In this document: piece by piece, positions 18,140 through 27,281 of the stretch
Layout: every line of letters starts with the position of its first letter
Numbering within the stretch: the first letter of the stretch is position 1
From: Sediminibacterium sp. C3
GTDB lineage: Bacteria; Bacteroidota; Bacteroidia; Chitinophagales; Chitinophagaceae
DNA length: 60,990 bases
Reading direction: 5' to 3'
Assembly: GCF_000508085.1 (NCBI RefSeq)
Contig: NZ_KI669560.1
Span: 2,218,792-2,279,781, forward strand
Notes under the pieces: generated by a model
Database searches by the model: none
Seen by the model: only the letters and a program-made list of their open reading frames with translations
What the model was told of the DNA's origin: nothing
Program-made: the position numbers and the translations under genes

Positions 18140-18898
18140 TTATAAACGAACAGGAATTTGCTGTTCAGACAAATATTCTTTTAACTCAGGTACAGTTAAT
18201 TCTTTAAAATGAAAGATGCTGGCTGCAAGTGCGGCATCTGCATGTGCTTCCTGAAATACTGCAGCAAAGTCTTCTTTATTTCCAGCACCACCAGATGCAA
18301 TGATGGGGACAGGCAATGAAACTGACAATTGTTTTGTTATATCCAACGCAAACCCTTTTTTGGTTCCATCATTGTTCATGGAAGTAAGTAATATTTCACC
18401 GGCCCCTCTATCGACTGCCTCTCTGGCCCAATCAAAACACAATGTATTGGTTTTTACTTTTCCGCCATTCAGGTATACATACCAGTTACCATCCTCCTCC
18501 TGTTTGGTATCAATGGCCAATACTACACACTGACTGCCAAAAGCCAATGCAAGTTCATTAATCAGGTCAGGCTTTTTAAAAGCAGCTGTATTCACGGATA
18601 TTTTATCGGCACCGTTTTTCAACAAGACCTGAACATCTTCAACTGAATTAATTCCTCCGCCAACAGTAAAGGGAATATTAATATGATGGGCAATTTTATT
18701 TACCAGATTGCTCAGTGTTTTTCTTTTTTCATTTGTTGCGGTAATATCTAAAAAAACCAATTCATCAGCCCCTTCTTTGGCATAAATAGAAGCCAGTTCA
18801 ACAGGATCCCCTGCATCTCGTATCTGTTCGAAATTGATCCCTTTAACCGTTCTGCCGTCTTTGATATCCAGACAGGGTATAATTCTTTTTGTTAGCAC
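18140..18898 (-). CDS. hisF: Imidazole glycerol phosphate synthase, cyclase subunit
   Basis: A TIM-barrel subunit of 252 residues that takes ammonia from HisH to form IGP and AICAR from [21 protein letters not shown] is the N-terminal signature with catalytic Asp11, and Asp131 lies in the VVLAIDTKQ segment. [12 protein letters not shown] and [12 protein letters not shown] are the phosphate-binding loops. It starts inside the end of hisA (7-base overlap), which indicates translational coupling. Confidence 0.96.
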   Translation of the reverse strand: MLTKRIIPCLDIKDGRTVKGINFEQIRDAGDPVELASIYAKEGADELVFLDITATNEKRKTLSNLVNKIAHHINIPFTVGGGINSVEDVQVLLKNGADKISVNTAAFKKPDLINELALAFGSQCVVLAIDTKQEEDGNWYVYLNGGKVKTNTLCFDWAREAVDRGAGEILLTSMNNDGTKKGFALDITKQLSVSLPVPIIASGGAGNKEDFAAVFQEAHADAALAASIFHFKELTVPELKEYLSEQQIPVRL

Positions 18899-19599
18899 AA
18901 TTCTTCTATTTTAATTCTTCCTTCATAAATGGCTTTCCCTACAATCACCCCTTTGCATCCAATCTCTCTTAAAGCAAAAATATCATCCATGGAACTGACC
19001 CCACCGCTGGCAATAAAATGCAACTGCGGAAAATGCCGAATAATTTTGGTATACAATTCCAAAGAAGGACCTTCCAGTTTTCCGTCTTTACTAATATCCG
19101 TACAAAACAATTGAGTAATTCCTTTTTGAATATATTTTTCAATAAACTGAATGATGGTTTCTTCAGATACCTGCAACCAGCCTCCTATAGCAATAAACTC
19201 TCCCTTTACATCAGCTCCCAGTAAAAATTTGTCAGCTCCGTAATATTGTATCCAGGAGGCAAACAAATCAGGATCTTTTACAGCCAGACTCCCGATGGTT
19301 GCCAGGCTGGCCCCGGATTCATACACCAGTTTCAGATCGTCTTCGGTTTTAATCCCCCCGCCAAAATCAATCACTAGTGATGTATAGGTGGCAATGGATT
19401 CCAAAACTTTCCAATTGGTTACCTTTCCTGCCTTGGCACCATCCAGATCTACCAGGTGCAATCTTTTAATTCCGGCATCCGCAAATGATTTTGCTACTTC
19501 CAGCGGATTGTCATTGTAAATGGTTTTTTGCGAATAATCGCCTTCGGTTAACCTGACACATTTTCCATCAATAATATCAATAGCGGGTATAATTTCCAT
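18892..19599 (-). CDS. hisA: ProFAR isomerase
   Basis: Isomerises ProFAR to PRFAR (histidine step 4). It is a 235-residue TIM barrel. [16 protein letters not shown] carries the catalytic Asp8, [12 protein letters not shown] follows, [11 protein letters not shown] and [12 protein letters not shown] are the phosphate-binding loops, and the second acid lies in [15 protein letters not shown]. It overlaps hisF at its 3' end and begins 2 bases after hisH. Confidence 0.96.
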   Translation of the reverse strand: MEIIPAIDIIDGKCVRLTEGDYSQKTIYNDNPLEVAKSFADAGIKRLHLVDLDGAKAGKVTNWKVLESIATYTSLVIDFGGGIKTEDDLKLVYESGASLATIGSLAVKDPDLFASWIQYYGADKFLLGADVKGEFIAIGGWLQVSEETIIQFIEKYIQKGITQLFCTDISKDGKLEGPSLELYTKIIRHFPQLHFIASGGVSSMDDIFALREIGCKGVIVGKAIYEGRIKIEELC

Positions 19600-19601
19600 T
19601 T

Positions 19602-20192
19602 TTATAAAGCAATAAAATTTTTTAAAATCTGTTCGCCGGCTTCTGCGCTCTTTTCCGGGTGAAACTGTACTCCGAAAAAATTATTTCGATGCAATGCAGC
19701 GCTATAGCCGATTCCATAATGGGTAGTTGCGATTGTATGTTCTCCTAACGAAGCATAAAAGCTGTGTACATAATAGCAGTAGGATGATTCTTTAATACCA
19801 ATGAATAAAGGGCTTTTTAAATGTTCAATCGTATTCCAGCCAATCTGAGGAATCTTATTGACTCCGTTAACCGGGGTAAATCTGCTTATTTTTTCATCGA
19901 ATATTCCAAGACAATCTGTGTTGTTCTCTTCACTATGTTTGCACATTAACTGCATGCCAAGACATATTCCAAGTACTGGTTGTTTCAAGTTTATAATTAC
20001 CCGATCCAGACTCCTCTGCTTCAGGTAATTCATAGCGGTACTAGCTTCTCCTACACCCGGAAAAATTACTTTGTCTGCCTGAATAATTTGTTCAGGGTCA
20101 TCTGTAACATCTGCCGAACAACCAATCCTTTCTAATGCATAAAGAACAGATTGTATGTTTCCGGCATTGTATTGTATAATTACTGTTTTCAC
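19602..20192 (-). CDS. hisH: Imidazole glycerol phosphate synthase, glutamine amidotransferase subunit
   Basis: A class I glutaminase that supplies ammonia to HisF. It is 196 residues long. The nucleophile Cys is in LGICLGMQLM and the His-Glu pair in VQFHPEKSAEAG. The start codon is GTG at 20192, 3 bases after the trpA stop. The gene is therefore tightly joined to the tryptophan genes, and I see no good promoter between them. A TAAATTG at the end of trpA is one base short of the -7 consensus. hisH, A, F and IE are thus likely carried on the trp transcript. Confidence 0.95.
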   Translation of the reverse strand: MKTVIIQYNAGNIQSVLYALERIGCSADVTDDPEQIIQADKVIFPGVGEASTAMNYLKQRSLDRVIINLKQPVLGICLGMQLMCKHSEENNTDCLGIFDEKISRFTPVNGVNKIPQIGWNTIEHLKSPLFIGIKESSYCYYVHSFYASLGEHTIATTHYGIGYSAALHRNNFFGVQFHPEKSAEAGEQILKNFIAL

Positions 20193-20195
20193 TTA

Positions 20196-20981
20196 TTACA
20201 ATTTAGGTCTAATTCCACTTATAAACAGAGTTGTTGCCTCATCAATATCAGCAGCTTCACTCAATATTTTAATATAAGCAGATCCAATGATAGCACCATG
20301 CGAATATTGAGTTACCGCTTCAAAACTTTGCCGGTCTTTAATTCCAAATCCCACCATCACAGGATTATTTAATTGATAAGATGCCAACCTTCTAAGATAT
20401 CCATTCACTTTATCAAAATCAGTATCTCCTCCGGTAGTTGCAGAAGCACTTACTGCATACAAAAAACCAGAACTTAAGTTATCTAGTTTCCTAACCCTCT
20501 CTTCTGTTGTTTCCGGTGTAACCAGAAAAATAAAATTCAATCCATACTTCTTAATGATTGCTCCATATGAATTTTCAAATTCAAAAGCTGGTAAATCCGG
20601 TAAAATCAAACCATCTATTCCTGCATTAGCCGCATCCGCACAAAACCGTTCAAAACCATATTGAAGAATCGGATTCATATATCCCATTAATACAATGCCG
20701 GTTTCTTGTAAATGGGAATTTTTTCTGCAATGCTCAATTTGGCTGAATAACTTGGTTATAGTCATACCATTGTTAATGGCTTTGTTGCTGCTTTCCTGTA
20801 TGGTGGGCCCATCCGCAAGGGGATCGCTGTAGGGCATACCCAACTCAATAATTTCTACCCCATTTTTAGCAAGCGCTTCCATTACAGTCAATGTACTATC
20901 CAGAGAAGGATACCCTGCTGTAAAATAAACATTCAGCACAGGCTTTTTTTTCTTTTGAAATATATTTTCTAGTCTGCTCAT
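20196..20981 (-). CDS. trpA: Tryptophan synthase alpha subunit
   Basis: Cleaves indole-3-glycerol phosphate to indole and glyceraldehyde 3-phosphate. It is 261 residues long. The catalytic Glu is in IELGMPYSDPLADGPTIQ, and the second acid is in IDGLILPDLP. The phosphate loop is GFGIKDRQSF. It begins 9 bases downstream of trpB, in the usual B-A order. Confidence 0.96.
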   Translation of the reverse strand: MSRLENIFQKKKKPVLNVYFTAGYPSLDSTLTVMEALAKNGVEIIELGMPYSDPLADGPTIQESSNKAINNGMTITKLFSQIEHCRKNSHLQETGIVLMGYMNPILQYGFERFCADAANAGIDGLILPDLPAFEFENSYGAIIKKYGLNFIFLVTPETTEERVRKLDNLSSGFLYAVSASATTGGDTDFDKVNGYLRRLASYQLNNPVMVGFGIKDRQSFEAVTQYSHGAIIGSAYIKILSEAADIDEATTLFISGIRPKL

Positions 20982-20990
20982 TATCCAGTT

Positions 20991-22196
20991 TTATAAATTC
21001 ATTTTTCCGCTATTCATATAAGTAGCCAAATCCTTATCCCCTCTTCCACTTAAGCAAATTACAACACGATCTGTTGGCTTCAAATTCAGTTGCCCCAGTA
21101 CTGAAAAAGCATGGGAAGTTTCCAACGCAGGTATAATTCCTTCTGTTTTGCTTACATGAAATGCTGCATCCAGCGCTTCTTCATCCGTTGCACTCAGAAA
21201 AACACCTCTCCCCGATTGAAATAAATGAGCATGCATAGGCCCGATTCCAGGATAATCCAAACCTGCAGAAATACTATGCGGCTCAACAACCTGACCATCT
21301 TCAGTTTGCATCAGCAGGCTTTTACTGCCATGTAAAATTCCTACAGAACCCAACTGTGTGGTAGCAGCACTCATTCCACTTGAAACGCCCTTTCCCGCTG
21401 CTTCTACAGCAACCAGTTTTACAGATGGCTCATTTAAAAAATGATAAAAAGCTCCTGCCGCGTTACTACCACCACCTACACAGGCAATTACATGGGTAGG
21501 AAGCGCTGATCCGGTTTGCTCTAATAATTGAGCTTTCATCTCTTTACTTATTACACTTTGAAAACGGGCTACCATATCCGGATAAGGATGCGGCCCTACA
21601 ACGCTTCCAATAATATAATGGGTATTTTCCGGATGATTAATCCAGTCTCTGATGGCTTCATTGGTTGCGTCTTTAAGGGTCTTACTTCCGCTAGTGGCCG
21701 GAACCACTTTAGCTCCCAGCATTTTCATTCTGGCTACATTGGGTGCCTGACGCTCAATGTCTTTTTCTCCCATATAAACAATACACTCAAGACCTTTTAA
21801 AGCACATACTGTTGCAGTAGCCACTCCATGCTGACCTGCTCCCGTCTCTGCAATAATTCGGGTTTTACCTAATTGTATTGCCAGCAAAATCTGACCAATG
21901 GTATTATTGATTTTATGTGCCCCTGTATGACAAAGATCTTCTCGTTTTAAGTAAATCTGAGTTTGGTATTCCTCACTCAGTCGTTCAGCCTTAAATAAAG
22001 GGGTGGGCCGGCCTACATATTCCTTTAGCAGATGAGCAAACTCTGCCTGGAAATCGGGTTCCTGCATAATCTGAAGATACTTTTCCCTGAGTTCCGTTAC
22101 ATTACGCTGCAACATTTCAGGAATATATGCCCCACCAAACTCTCCGTAATAACCCTGCAAATCGGGTGACTGATAATCATTCCTCACCATATTCAT
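20991..22196 (-). CDS. trpB: Tryptophan synthase beta subunit
   Basis: PLP enzyme that condenses indole and serine to tryptophan. The 401-residue length is normal. The PLP lysine is in LCHTGAHKINNTIGQ, the phosphate-binding loop is CVGGGSNAAGAF, and LSGRGDKDL is the C-terminal signature. Its ATG overlaps the stop of the preceding secreted repeat-protein gene in an ATGA, so translation of the two is coupled. Confidence 0.97.
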   Translation of the reverse strand: MNMVRNDYQSPDLQGYYGEFGGAYIPEMLQRNVTELREKYLQIMQEPDFQAEFAHLLKEYVGRPTPLFKAERLSEEYQTQIYLKREDLCHTGAHKINNTIGQILLAIQLGKTRIIAETGAGQHGVATATVCALKGLECIVYMGEKDIERQAPNVARMKMLGAKVVPATSGSKTLKDATNEAIRDWINHPENTHYIIGSVVGPHPYPDMVARFQSVISKEMKAQLLEQTGSALPTHVIACVGGGSNAAGAFYHFLNEPSVKLVAVEAAGKGVSSGMSAATTQLGSVGILHGSKSLLMQTEDGQVVEPHSISAGLDYPGIGPMHAHLFQSGRGVFLSATDEEALDAAFHVSKTEGIIPALETSHAFSVLGQLNLKPTDRVVICLSGRGDKDLATYMNSGKMNL

Positions 22197-22705
22197 TTTG
22201 AAAAATTTAATTGTAACGCAATCAGACCTTTACTGGGGTCCATTCTGGATATTTTCCCGCCATAATTATAATATATCTTATACACCCCAATCTGGTCAAT
22301 GGTTTTATTGGCATTATACAATATGGAAATATTGCCCACAGATGATATAAAATTTTGATAATTATACCTGAAAACCAGATCACCGATTTTATCTATTCGT
22401 CCTGTGTGATCATACTGAATTACTAAGTTCCCTATTTGGCTTAACCAACCTTCATAGTTAAATTGAATGCCAAGACTTCCTGCTTGTTGTGGCTGGAAAT
22501 TATTATTGTATAGCACTTCTCCTGAAGCATCTGTTTCAACAGAAATAATTTTACCCTGATCATCCAGGTAAATAAGCGTATTACCTGAGCTTACTTTGTA
22601 CTGAGCCTTTCCACTCACATTCATAAGAATATTACTTAATTGCTGGGCAGAAAGATTACTGCACAAGAAAAAACCCAGCAAAGCTATCAGCCCCCCTTTT
22701 CTCAT
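22193..22705 (-). CDS. Secreted 16-residue-repeat protein embedded in the trp operon
   Basis: A 170-residue protein with a clear signal peptide (MRKGGLIALLGFFLCSNLSAQ). From about residue 98 the chain falls into 16-residue units of the form Y-[ND]-x3-[x]-I-[DS]-x-[IV]-G-[DNV]-x3-[x], for example YDHTGRIDKIGDLVFR and YNYQNFISSVGNISIL, repeated four to five times. This recalls YD-repeat-like beta-rich exported proteins common in Bacteroidota. It overlaps trpF and trpB by 4 bases each, so it is fully embedded and probably translationally coupled. I know of no role in tryptophan synthesis. Confidence 0.8.
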   Translation of the reverse strand: MRKGGLIALLGFFLCSNLSAQQLSNILMNVSGKAQYKVSSGNTLIYLDDQGKIISVETDASGEVLYNNNFQPQQAGSLGIQFNYEGWLSQIGNLVIQYDHTGRIDKIGDLVFRYNYQNFISSVGNISILYNANKTIDQIGVYKIYYNYGGKISRMDPSKGLIALQLNFSK

Positions 22706-23343
22706 AATTGTTTCAATTGCTTTATAAATGGTTTTACCAATTCCATATTCTTTATTCCCGGACTAAATTCAAATTTACTATTCACGTCAATTGCAAATAG
22801 GTCTTTCGCAACAGGATCTGATTTAAATGATTGTAATGCCTGTATATCATCAGGCCCAATACCTCCGCTTAAAAAGAATGGCTTATTAATATTCAGAGAA
22901 AATAAAATATCCCAGTTGAACCTTTTTCCTGTACCACCATATTCTGAACCGGCTGTATCAAATAAAAACATATCTACTATATCCTGGTAGTCCTTGATTT
23001 TCCATAAAACATCATCATCATCTCTGAGTCTGAATGCTTTAATAACAGAAATGTAGTCGGCAATTTTTTCGCAATATCGGGGAGTTTCATCTCCGTGTAA
23101 CTGTGCCAGATACAAACCACATTCATCTACCAGCGTTAATAGTTGGTCTGGCTCTTCATTCACGAATACTCCGACTTTATTGATCATTGCACCTTTTGCC
23201 TTTTTTAACTCGAATCTGGAACATGTTTTTAAAACATACCTGGGAGATTTGGGATAAAAAATGAATCCGGCGAATTCTACGCCCATTTGATCCAATTCCA
23301 TCATTTGCTGAATACTGTTTAATCCACAGACTTTAGCCCGCAT
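22702..23343 (-). CDS. trpF: Phosphoribosylanthranilate isomerase
   Basis: Amadori isomerase of tryptophan synthesis. It is a 213-residue TIM barrel. KVCGLNSIQQ carries the catalytic Cys, the catalytic Asp is in MFLFDTAGSEYGGTGKRFNWD, and the phosphate loop is FLSGGIGPDD. It starts within the last codons of trpC (11-base overlap) and ends in an ATGA overlap with the following secreted protein gene. Confidence 0.95.
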   Translation of the reverse strand: MRAKVCGLNSIQQMMELDQMGVEFAGFIFYPKSPRYVLKTCSRFELKKAKGAMINKVGVFVNEEPDQLLTLVDECGLYLAQLHGDETPRYCEKIADYISVIKAFRLRDDDDVLWKIKDYQDIVDMFLFDTAGSEYGGTGKRFNWDILFSLNINKPFFLSGGIGPDDIQALQSFKSDPVAKDLFAIDVNSKFEFSPGIKNMELVKPFIKQLKQL

Positions 23344-24130
23344 TTTGTTTTTCTTTTAGGTTTTTAACAAAATTGGCAAAAGCAATTCCGGGACTCGCTT
23401 CACGCATAAAACGTTCCCCAATTAAAAATCCGGAGAACCCGGCTTTTTGTAAAGTTACAATTGTATCCGGATGATCTATCCCACTTTCTGCAATGGCAGG
23501 CATTTCTTTTGGAATCTTCTTAATCAACGCTAGGGAATGATCCAGACTGACTTCAAAACTTTTCAGGTTCCTGTTATTGACGCCTACAAAATCAACTTCC
23601 GGGTAGATATGACCCAATTCATCCGATCCATGTATCTCTAATAATACCTCCAATCCTAATTGGTGCGCCAAAACAGCCATTCTCCTAACTTCACCTGGGG
23701 TTAAACAGGCAGCGATCAGTAAAATCACAGACGCCCCATGGGCTTTTGCTTCATAAATCTGATAATCATTAATCATGAAATCCTTGCGCAAAACAGGAAT
23801 GGTCAATTGAACCGCATTTGAAAGATCGTTCAGGTGACCCCCAAAAAACAATTCATCCGTTAAAACAGAAACAGCTGCCGCTCCATGTTCAGCGTAGGCA
23901 CTTGTAACTTCTTCAACTGTAGAAATTGCATTAATAATCCCCTTACTGGGCGACTTTCTTTTGTATTCAGCTATAATGCCCGTTTTATTTTTATTCTCTA
24001 AAGTAGCCCTGAGCGAAATACATGGTCTGGAAAAATAAGCGGACTGCTCCAATACACTTATTGGTGTTGCTGCTTTTCTCTGCGCAACTTCACGAATTTT
24101 TTGTTCAACGATTGTATCCAGAATGGTCAT
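23333..24130 (-). CDS. trpC: Indole-3-glycerol phosphate synthase
   Basis: Closes the indole ring from CdRP. It is 265 residues long. The catalytic lysine and glutamate segments are visible in AEYKRKSPSKG and LRKDFMINDYQIYEA, with FVGVNNRNLKSFEV and AESGIDHPDT as further signatures. TrpC and TrpF are separate proteins here, not fused. The start is 16 bases after trpD. Confidence 0.96.
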   Translation of the reverse strand: MTILDTIVEQKIREVAQRKAATPISVLEQSAYFSRPCISLRATLENKNKTGIIAEYKRKSPSKGIINAISTVEEVTSAYAEHGAAAVSVLTDELFFGGHLNDLSNAVQLTIPVLRKDFMINDYQIYEAKAHGASVILLIAACLTPGEVRRMAVLAHQLGLEVLLEIHGSDELGHIYPEVDFVGVNNRNLKSFEVSLDHSLALIKKIPKEMPAIAESGIDHPDTIVTLQKAGFSGFLIGERFMREASPGIAFANFVKNLKEKQNAG

Positions 24131-24146
24131 AAATAAAAGTATTTGA

Positions 24147-25139
24147 CTATTGCATTTGAATCAGGTTAGTAAAACTTTGATAGGCTGCTCCTGATTCCAG
24201 GCTATTAACAGCTGCCTGATACGCAGCATCATAATTGGCGTATTTGCCGGTACTGTTTAATGCCATGGCAGCATTTGCCAACACCACAGCATTCTGAGAC
24301 CAGCTTCCCTCTCCCTTTAAAACACGCAGGAAAATGGCGGCTGATTCTTCAACCGTATTTCCACCGTAAATGGCTTCGGGCAGTACAATTTTTTTACCGA
24401 GGTCAATAGGAGAATACACCGCTTCCCCATTTTTGGTAATCACTTTAGTTTCGCTGGTTAAGGAAATTTCATCGTAGCCATCCAGGCTATGAATAATGGT
24501 AAACGACTTACCAGTTGGCTGCAGTAAATAATTGTAGATTCGTGCCATTTCCAGATTGTACACTCCTACCAGCTGATAATCCGGATTGGCTGGATTAACC
24601 ATGGGTCCAAGCATATTAAAAAAAGTTCTGACCCCAAGCTGTTTACGAATGGGCCCTACCACTTTTAAAGCAGGATGAAAAAGTGGAGCATGCATAAAAC
24701 AAATTCCAGCTTCATCAATTTCTCTTTTTAATAAATCGGCAGTCTGCTTAAAGCGGTATCCCAAGGCTTCCATCACATTAGATGCCCCGCTAATGGTAGA
24801 AGCTCCATAATTCCCGTGTTTTGCAACTTTTTGTCCGGCACCTGCTACAACAAAACAAGCAAGTGTTGAAATATTAAAAGAGTTTTTCCCATCTCCTCCT
24901 GTACCAACAATGTCAACCAAGTCGTTTGTACCTAAATCTGTCTTAACACATAAATGTAATAATGCATCTCTGAAGCCGCTTAACTCGTCAATGGTGATGC
25001 TTCTCATTAAATAGACAGTAATGAAAGAGGCTATTTCCGAATCGTTATATTGGCCGTTTGCCATATTAACCAATACTTCAAAAGCCTTTTCTCTGCTCAA
25101 CGATTTATACTCAAACAAGTATTGCAATATTTTTTTCAT
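24147..25139 (-). CDS. trpD: Anthranilate phosphoribosyltransferase
   Basis: Transfers the phosphoribosyl group from PRPP to anthranilate. The 330-residue length is typical. The PRPP signature is VGTGGDGKNSFNIST, and KHGNYGASTISGASNVMEALG is the conserved anthranilate and PRPP-binding region. It begins 1 base after trpG. TrpG and TrpD are separate, unlike the fused enterobacterial form. Confidence 0.96.
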   Translation of the reverse strand: MKKILQYLFEYKSLSREKAFEVLVNMANGQYNDSEIASFITVYLMRSITIDELSGFRDALLHLCVKTDLGTNDLVDIVGTGGDGKNSFNISTLACFVVAGAGQKVAKHGNYGASTISGASNVMEALGYRFKQTADLLKREIDEAGICFMHAPLFHPALKVVGPIRKQLGVRTFFNMLGPMVNPANPDYQLVGVYNLEMARIYNYLLQPTGKSFTIIHSLDGYDEISLTSETKVITKNGEAVYSPIDLGKKIVLPEAIYGGNTVEESAAIFLRVLKGEGSWSQNAVVLANAAMALNSTGKYANYDAAYQAAVNSLESGAAYQSFTNLIQMQ

Positions 25140-25140
25140 C

Positions 25141-25722
25141 TTACTTTTTTAACCAGTTTTTCATAATAATTTCTCCCTTTGGTGTCAAGATGCTCTCCGG
25201 GTGAAACTGAACTCCCTCAATATCAAACTTACTATGCATCAGCCCCATGATTAATCCACTTTCATCTTTAGCTGTAACCATAAGTTCTGCAGGTAAATCA
25301 TCGGAGGAAACAGCCCAACTATGATAGCGACCCACTTCAACTTCATTACCCAATCCTCTGTATAAAGGTGAAAATTGTCCATTTCCCAACAGTTGAGGAA
25401 ACACCGGTGTAGCAATACCATGATATACCTTAGGTAGATTAATTAAGGTAGCTCCAAAAACTTCACCAATTGCCTGATGTCCCAGGCATACACCTAGTAT
25501 ACATTTACTGGAAGCATACTCCTGAATCAGGGGCTTCAATAAACCAGCTTCCGCTGGAATACCCGGGCCGGGCGACAAAACTATTTTATCATAATCGCGT
25601 ACTTTTTCCAGCTCAATCTGATCATTTCTATAAACATCCGGATATTCACCCGTAATCTTAGCTATCAGATGAACCAAATTGTAGGTGAAGGAATCGTAAT
25701 TATCAAAAACAAGAATTTTCAT
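25141..25722 (-). CDS. trpG: Anthranilate synthase component II (glutamine amidotransferase)
   Basis: Delivers ammonia to TrpE. It is a 193-residue class I amidotransferase. The N-terminus ILVFDNYDSFTYNLVH is typical of the TrpG/PabA group, the nucleophile Cys is in LGVCLGHQAIGE, and the His-Glu pair in GVQFHPESILTP. Proteins of this type may also serve 4-amino-4-deoxychorismate synthase. Its position between trpE and trpD makes anthranilate synthesis the main job. Confidence 0.95.
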   Translation of the reverse strand: MKILVFDNYDSFTYNLVHLIAKITGEYPDVYRNDQIELEKVRDYDKIVLSPGPGIPAEAGLLKPLIQEYASSKCILGVCLGHQAIGEVFGATLINLPKVYHGIATPVFPQLLGNGQFSPLYRGLGNEVEVGRYHSWAVSSDDLPAELMVTAKDESGLIMGLMHSKFDIEGVQFHPESILTPKGEIIMKNWLKK

Positions 25723-25731
25723 AGTATCAAA

Positions 25732-27144
25732 TTAAATAACGGATGAAGCAAGATCAACTGCCTGATGTAAAGCATTTAACTTATTATTTACCTCCTGTAA
25801 TTCACTCTCCGGAATACTGGCAGCCACCACACCGGCTCCTGCCTGACTGATGAGTTGATTGTTTTTACTTAGAAAAGTTCTGATCATGATGGCATGATTA
25901 AAACTGCCATCAAATCCAACAAATCCAATAGCACCTCCATAAAAACTTCGGTCAGTTGGCTCGAGTTCTTTAATAATGTCTATTGCTTTTATTTTGGGGG
26001 CTCCACTCAATGTTCCTGCAGGAAAACTTGCTGCAAATATTTCAAATGGATTCTGTCTACCTTTGAAGCTTCCCTCTACTTCACTAACCAGATGAATCAC
26101 ATGACTGTAATAATGAACTTGTCTGTATTGAGCTACTTTAACATCTTCGCATACCCTGCTTAAATCGTTTCTGGCAAGATCTACCAGCATAACATGTTCT
26201 GCATTTTCCTTTTGATCTGCAAGTAAAGCAGTCGCAGCCTGTTGATCAGTTGCATCATCACCAGTTCTTTTAAACGTGCCGGCAATGGGATGTACAATTG
26301 CTTTGCCATTTTTAATTACCAGTTGCGCTTCAGGTGATGATCCCATGATTTTATAATCTCCGTAATCAAAAAAGAATAAATATGGGGAAGGATTAATACT
26401 TCTTAGTGTTCTGTATACATTGAATTCATCACCTGTAAAAGCCTGACTGAAACGCCTGCTTAGTACAATCTGAAAAACATCTCCCCGCATACAATGTTCT
26501 ATCCCCTTTTTAACGAGCGAGATATAGGCTTCATCTGTCATATTCGACAGTTGTTCCCCTACAACAGCAAAAGGATATACGGGAACATCTTTAATTCGAA
26601 TCAGCGACTCTACCATTTGCAAATCACCCTCGATACCGGGAATATTATTTTCACAAATAATCAACTCGTCTTTGAAGTGATTAAAGGCAATTACATATTG
26701 ATAAAGCCTGTAACGAACCAATGGAATCATTGGCGTTTCTATTTTTGAGGCAATGGAAGGTTCAAAAAAATCAATCGCATCAAAACAGTTATATCCAAAT
26801 AATCCTTGTGCAAACGAATATGCAGCATCTTCCGGAACTGATACCTGAAATGAGTTCATATAGTCCCATAGATGGTCAGCTACTTTCTTTGATTGATTAA
26901 GAACTGACTTAACAGGATCGGATCCCGGAAGTTTGTATTCAATGAGATTCTTGGATTTTATTTCAATCCCTCCAATGGCATTTACACAAATAAAGGAGTA
27001 ACTATTGTCATGTGCATGATGATCGGTGCTCTCCAGCAAAATGGTATCCCTGAAACGATCCCTTAGTCTTAAATAAATACCTACCGGAGTATAAATATCT
27101 CCCAACATCTTTTTACCGGTAGTTTTCAATTGTATCTTACTCAT
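25732..27144 (-). CDS. trpE: Anthranilate synthase component I
   Basis: Chorismate-using first enzyme of the tryptophan branch. The 470-residue length is typical. The chorismate-binding domain holds FQIVLSRRF, GSSPEAQLVI, HPIAGTFKRTG and FPAGTLSGAPKIKAIDII. The N-terminal part carries the LLESTDHH segment, a variant of the LLES feedback-binding motif. It is the first structural gene after the trp attenuator, 21 bases downstream of the terminator hairpin. Confidence 0.96.
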   Translation of the reverse strand: MSKIQLKTTGKKMLGDIYTPVGIYLRLRDRFRDTILLESTDHHAHDNSYSFICVNAIGGIEIKSKNLIEYKLPGSDPVKSVLNQSKKVADHLWDYMNSFQVSVPEDAAYSFAQGLFGYNCFDAIDFFEPSIASKIETPMIPLVRYRLYQYVIAFNHFKDELIICENNIPGIEGDLQMVESLIRIKDVPVYPFAVVGEQLSNMTDEAYISLVKKGIEHCMRGDVFQIVLSRRFSQAFTGDEFNVYRTLRSINPSPYLFFFDYGDYKIMGSSPEAQLVIKNGKAIVHPIAGTFKRTGDDATDQQAATALLADQKENAEHVMLVDLARNDLSRVCEDVKVAQYRQVHYYSHVIHLVSEVEGSFKGRQNPFEIFAASFPAGTLSGAPKIKAIDIIKELEPTDRSFYGGAIGFVGFDGSFNHAIMIRTFLSKNNQLISQAGAGVVAASIPESELQEVNNKLNALHQAVDLASSVI

Positions 27145-27156
27145 AAGAAATAACTT

Positions 27157-27189
27157 AAAATAAAAAGCCCCAGAAATACATCCGGGGCT
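27157..27189 (-). terminator. trp attenuator terminator hairpin
   Basis: On the minus strand AGCCCCGGA, loop TGTATT, TCTGGGGCT forms a 9-bp stem with one G.U pair, followed by TTTTTATTTT. It lies between the leader peptide and trpE, with no gene end to serve, which marks it as a regulatory terminator. Its 5' arm (CCCCG) can instead pair with CGGGG at 27228-27232 in the end of the leader ORF, which would prevent termination. Confidence 0.88.
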
Positions 27190-27220
27190 CTTACAATATT
27201 GTTCAGTACTGGCTATAGCA

Positions 27221-27277
27221 CTACATTCCCCGTTCAGAGTCAGTATGCCACCACCAATGCTTGTTTACTAAAATCAT
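27221..27277 (-). CDS. trpL: trp operon leader peptide with His-Trp-Trp-Trp-His core
   Basis: An 18-codon ORF encoding MILVNKHWWWHTDSERGM. Three consecutive TGG codons (27248-27256) are flanked on both sides by CAT His codons. Three Trp in 18 codons directly before trpE, followed by a terminator, is the classic layout of ribosome-mediated attenuation. The Arg16-Gly17 codons contain CGGGG, the putative antiterminator arm, so a ribosome that reaches the stop masks this arm, and a ribosome stalled at the Trp codons leaves it free. The His codons are notable because four his genes lie downstream. The ATG is only 4 bases from the -7 box. Confidence 0.9.
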   Translation of the reverse strand: MILVNKHWWWHTDSERGM

Positions 27278-27281
27278 AACA

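Noticed and set aside
20190..20215. TAAATTG at the end of trpA as a promoter for hisH
   Set aside because: It lacks one T of the TAnnTTTG box, and no -33 TTG at about 19 bases was found. Kept only as a weak possibility.
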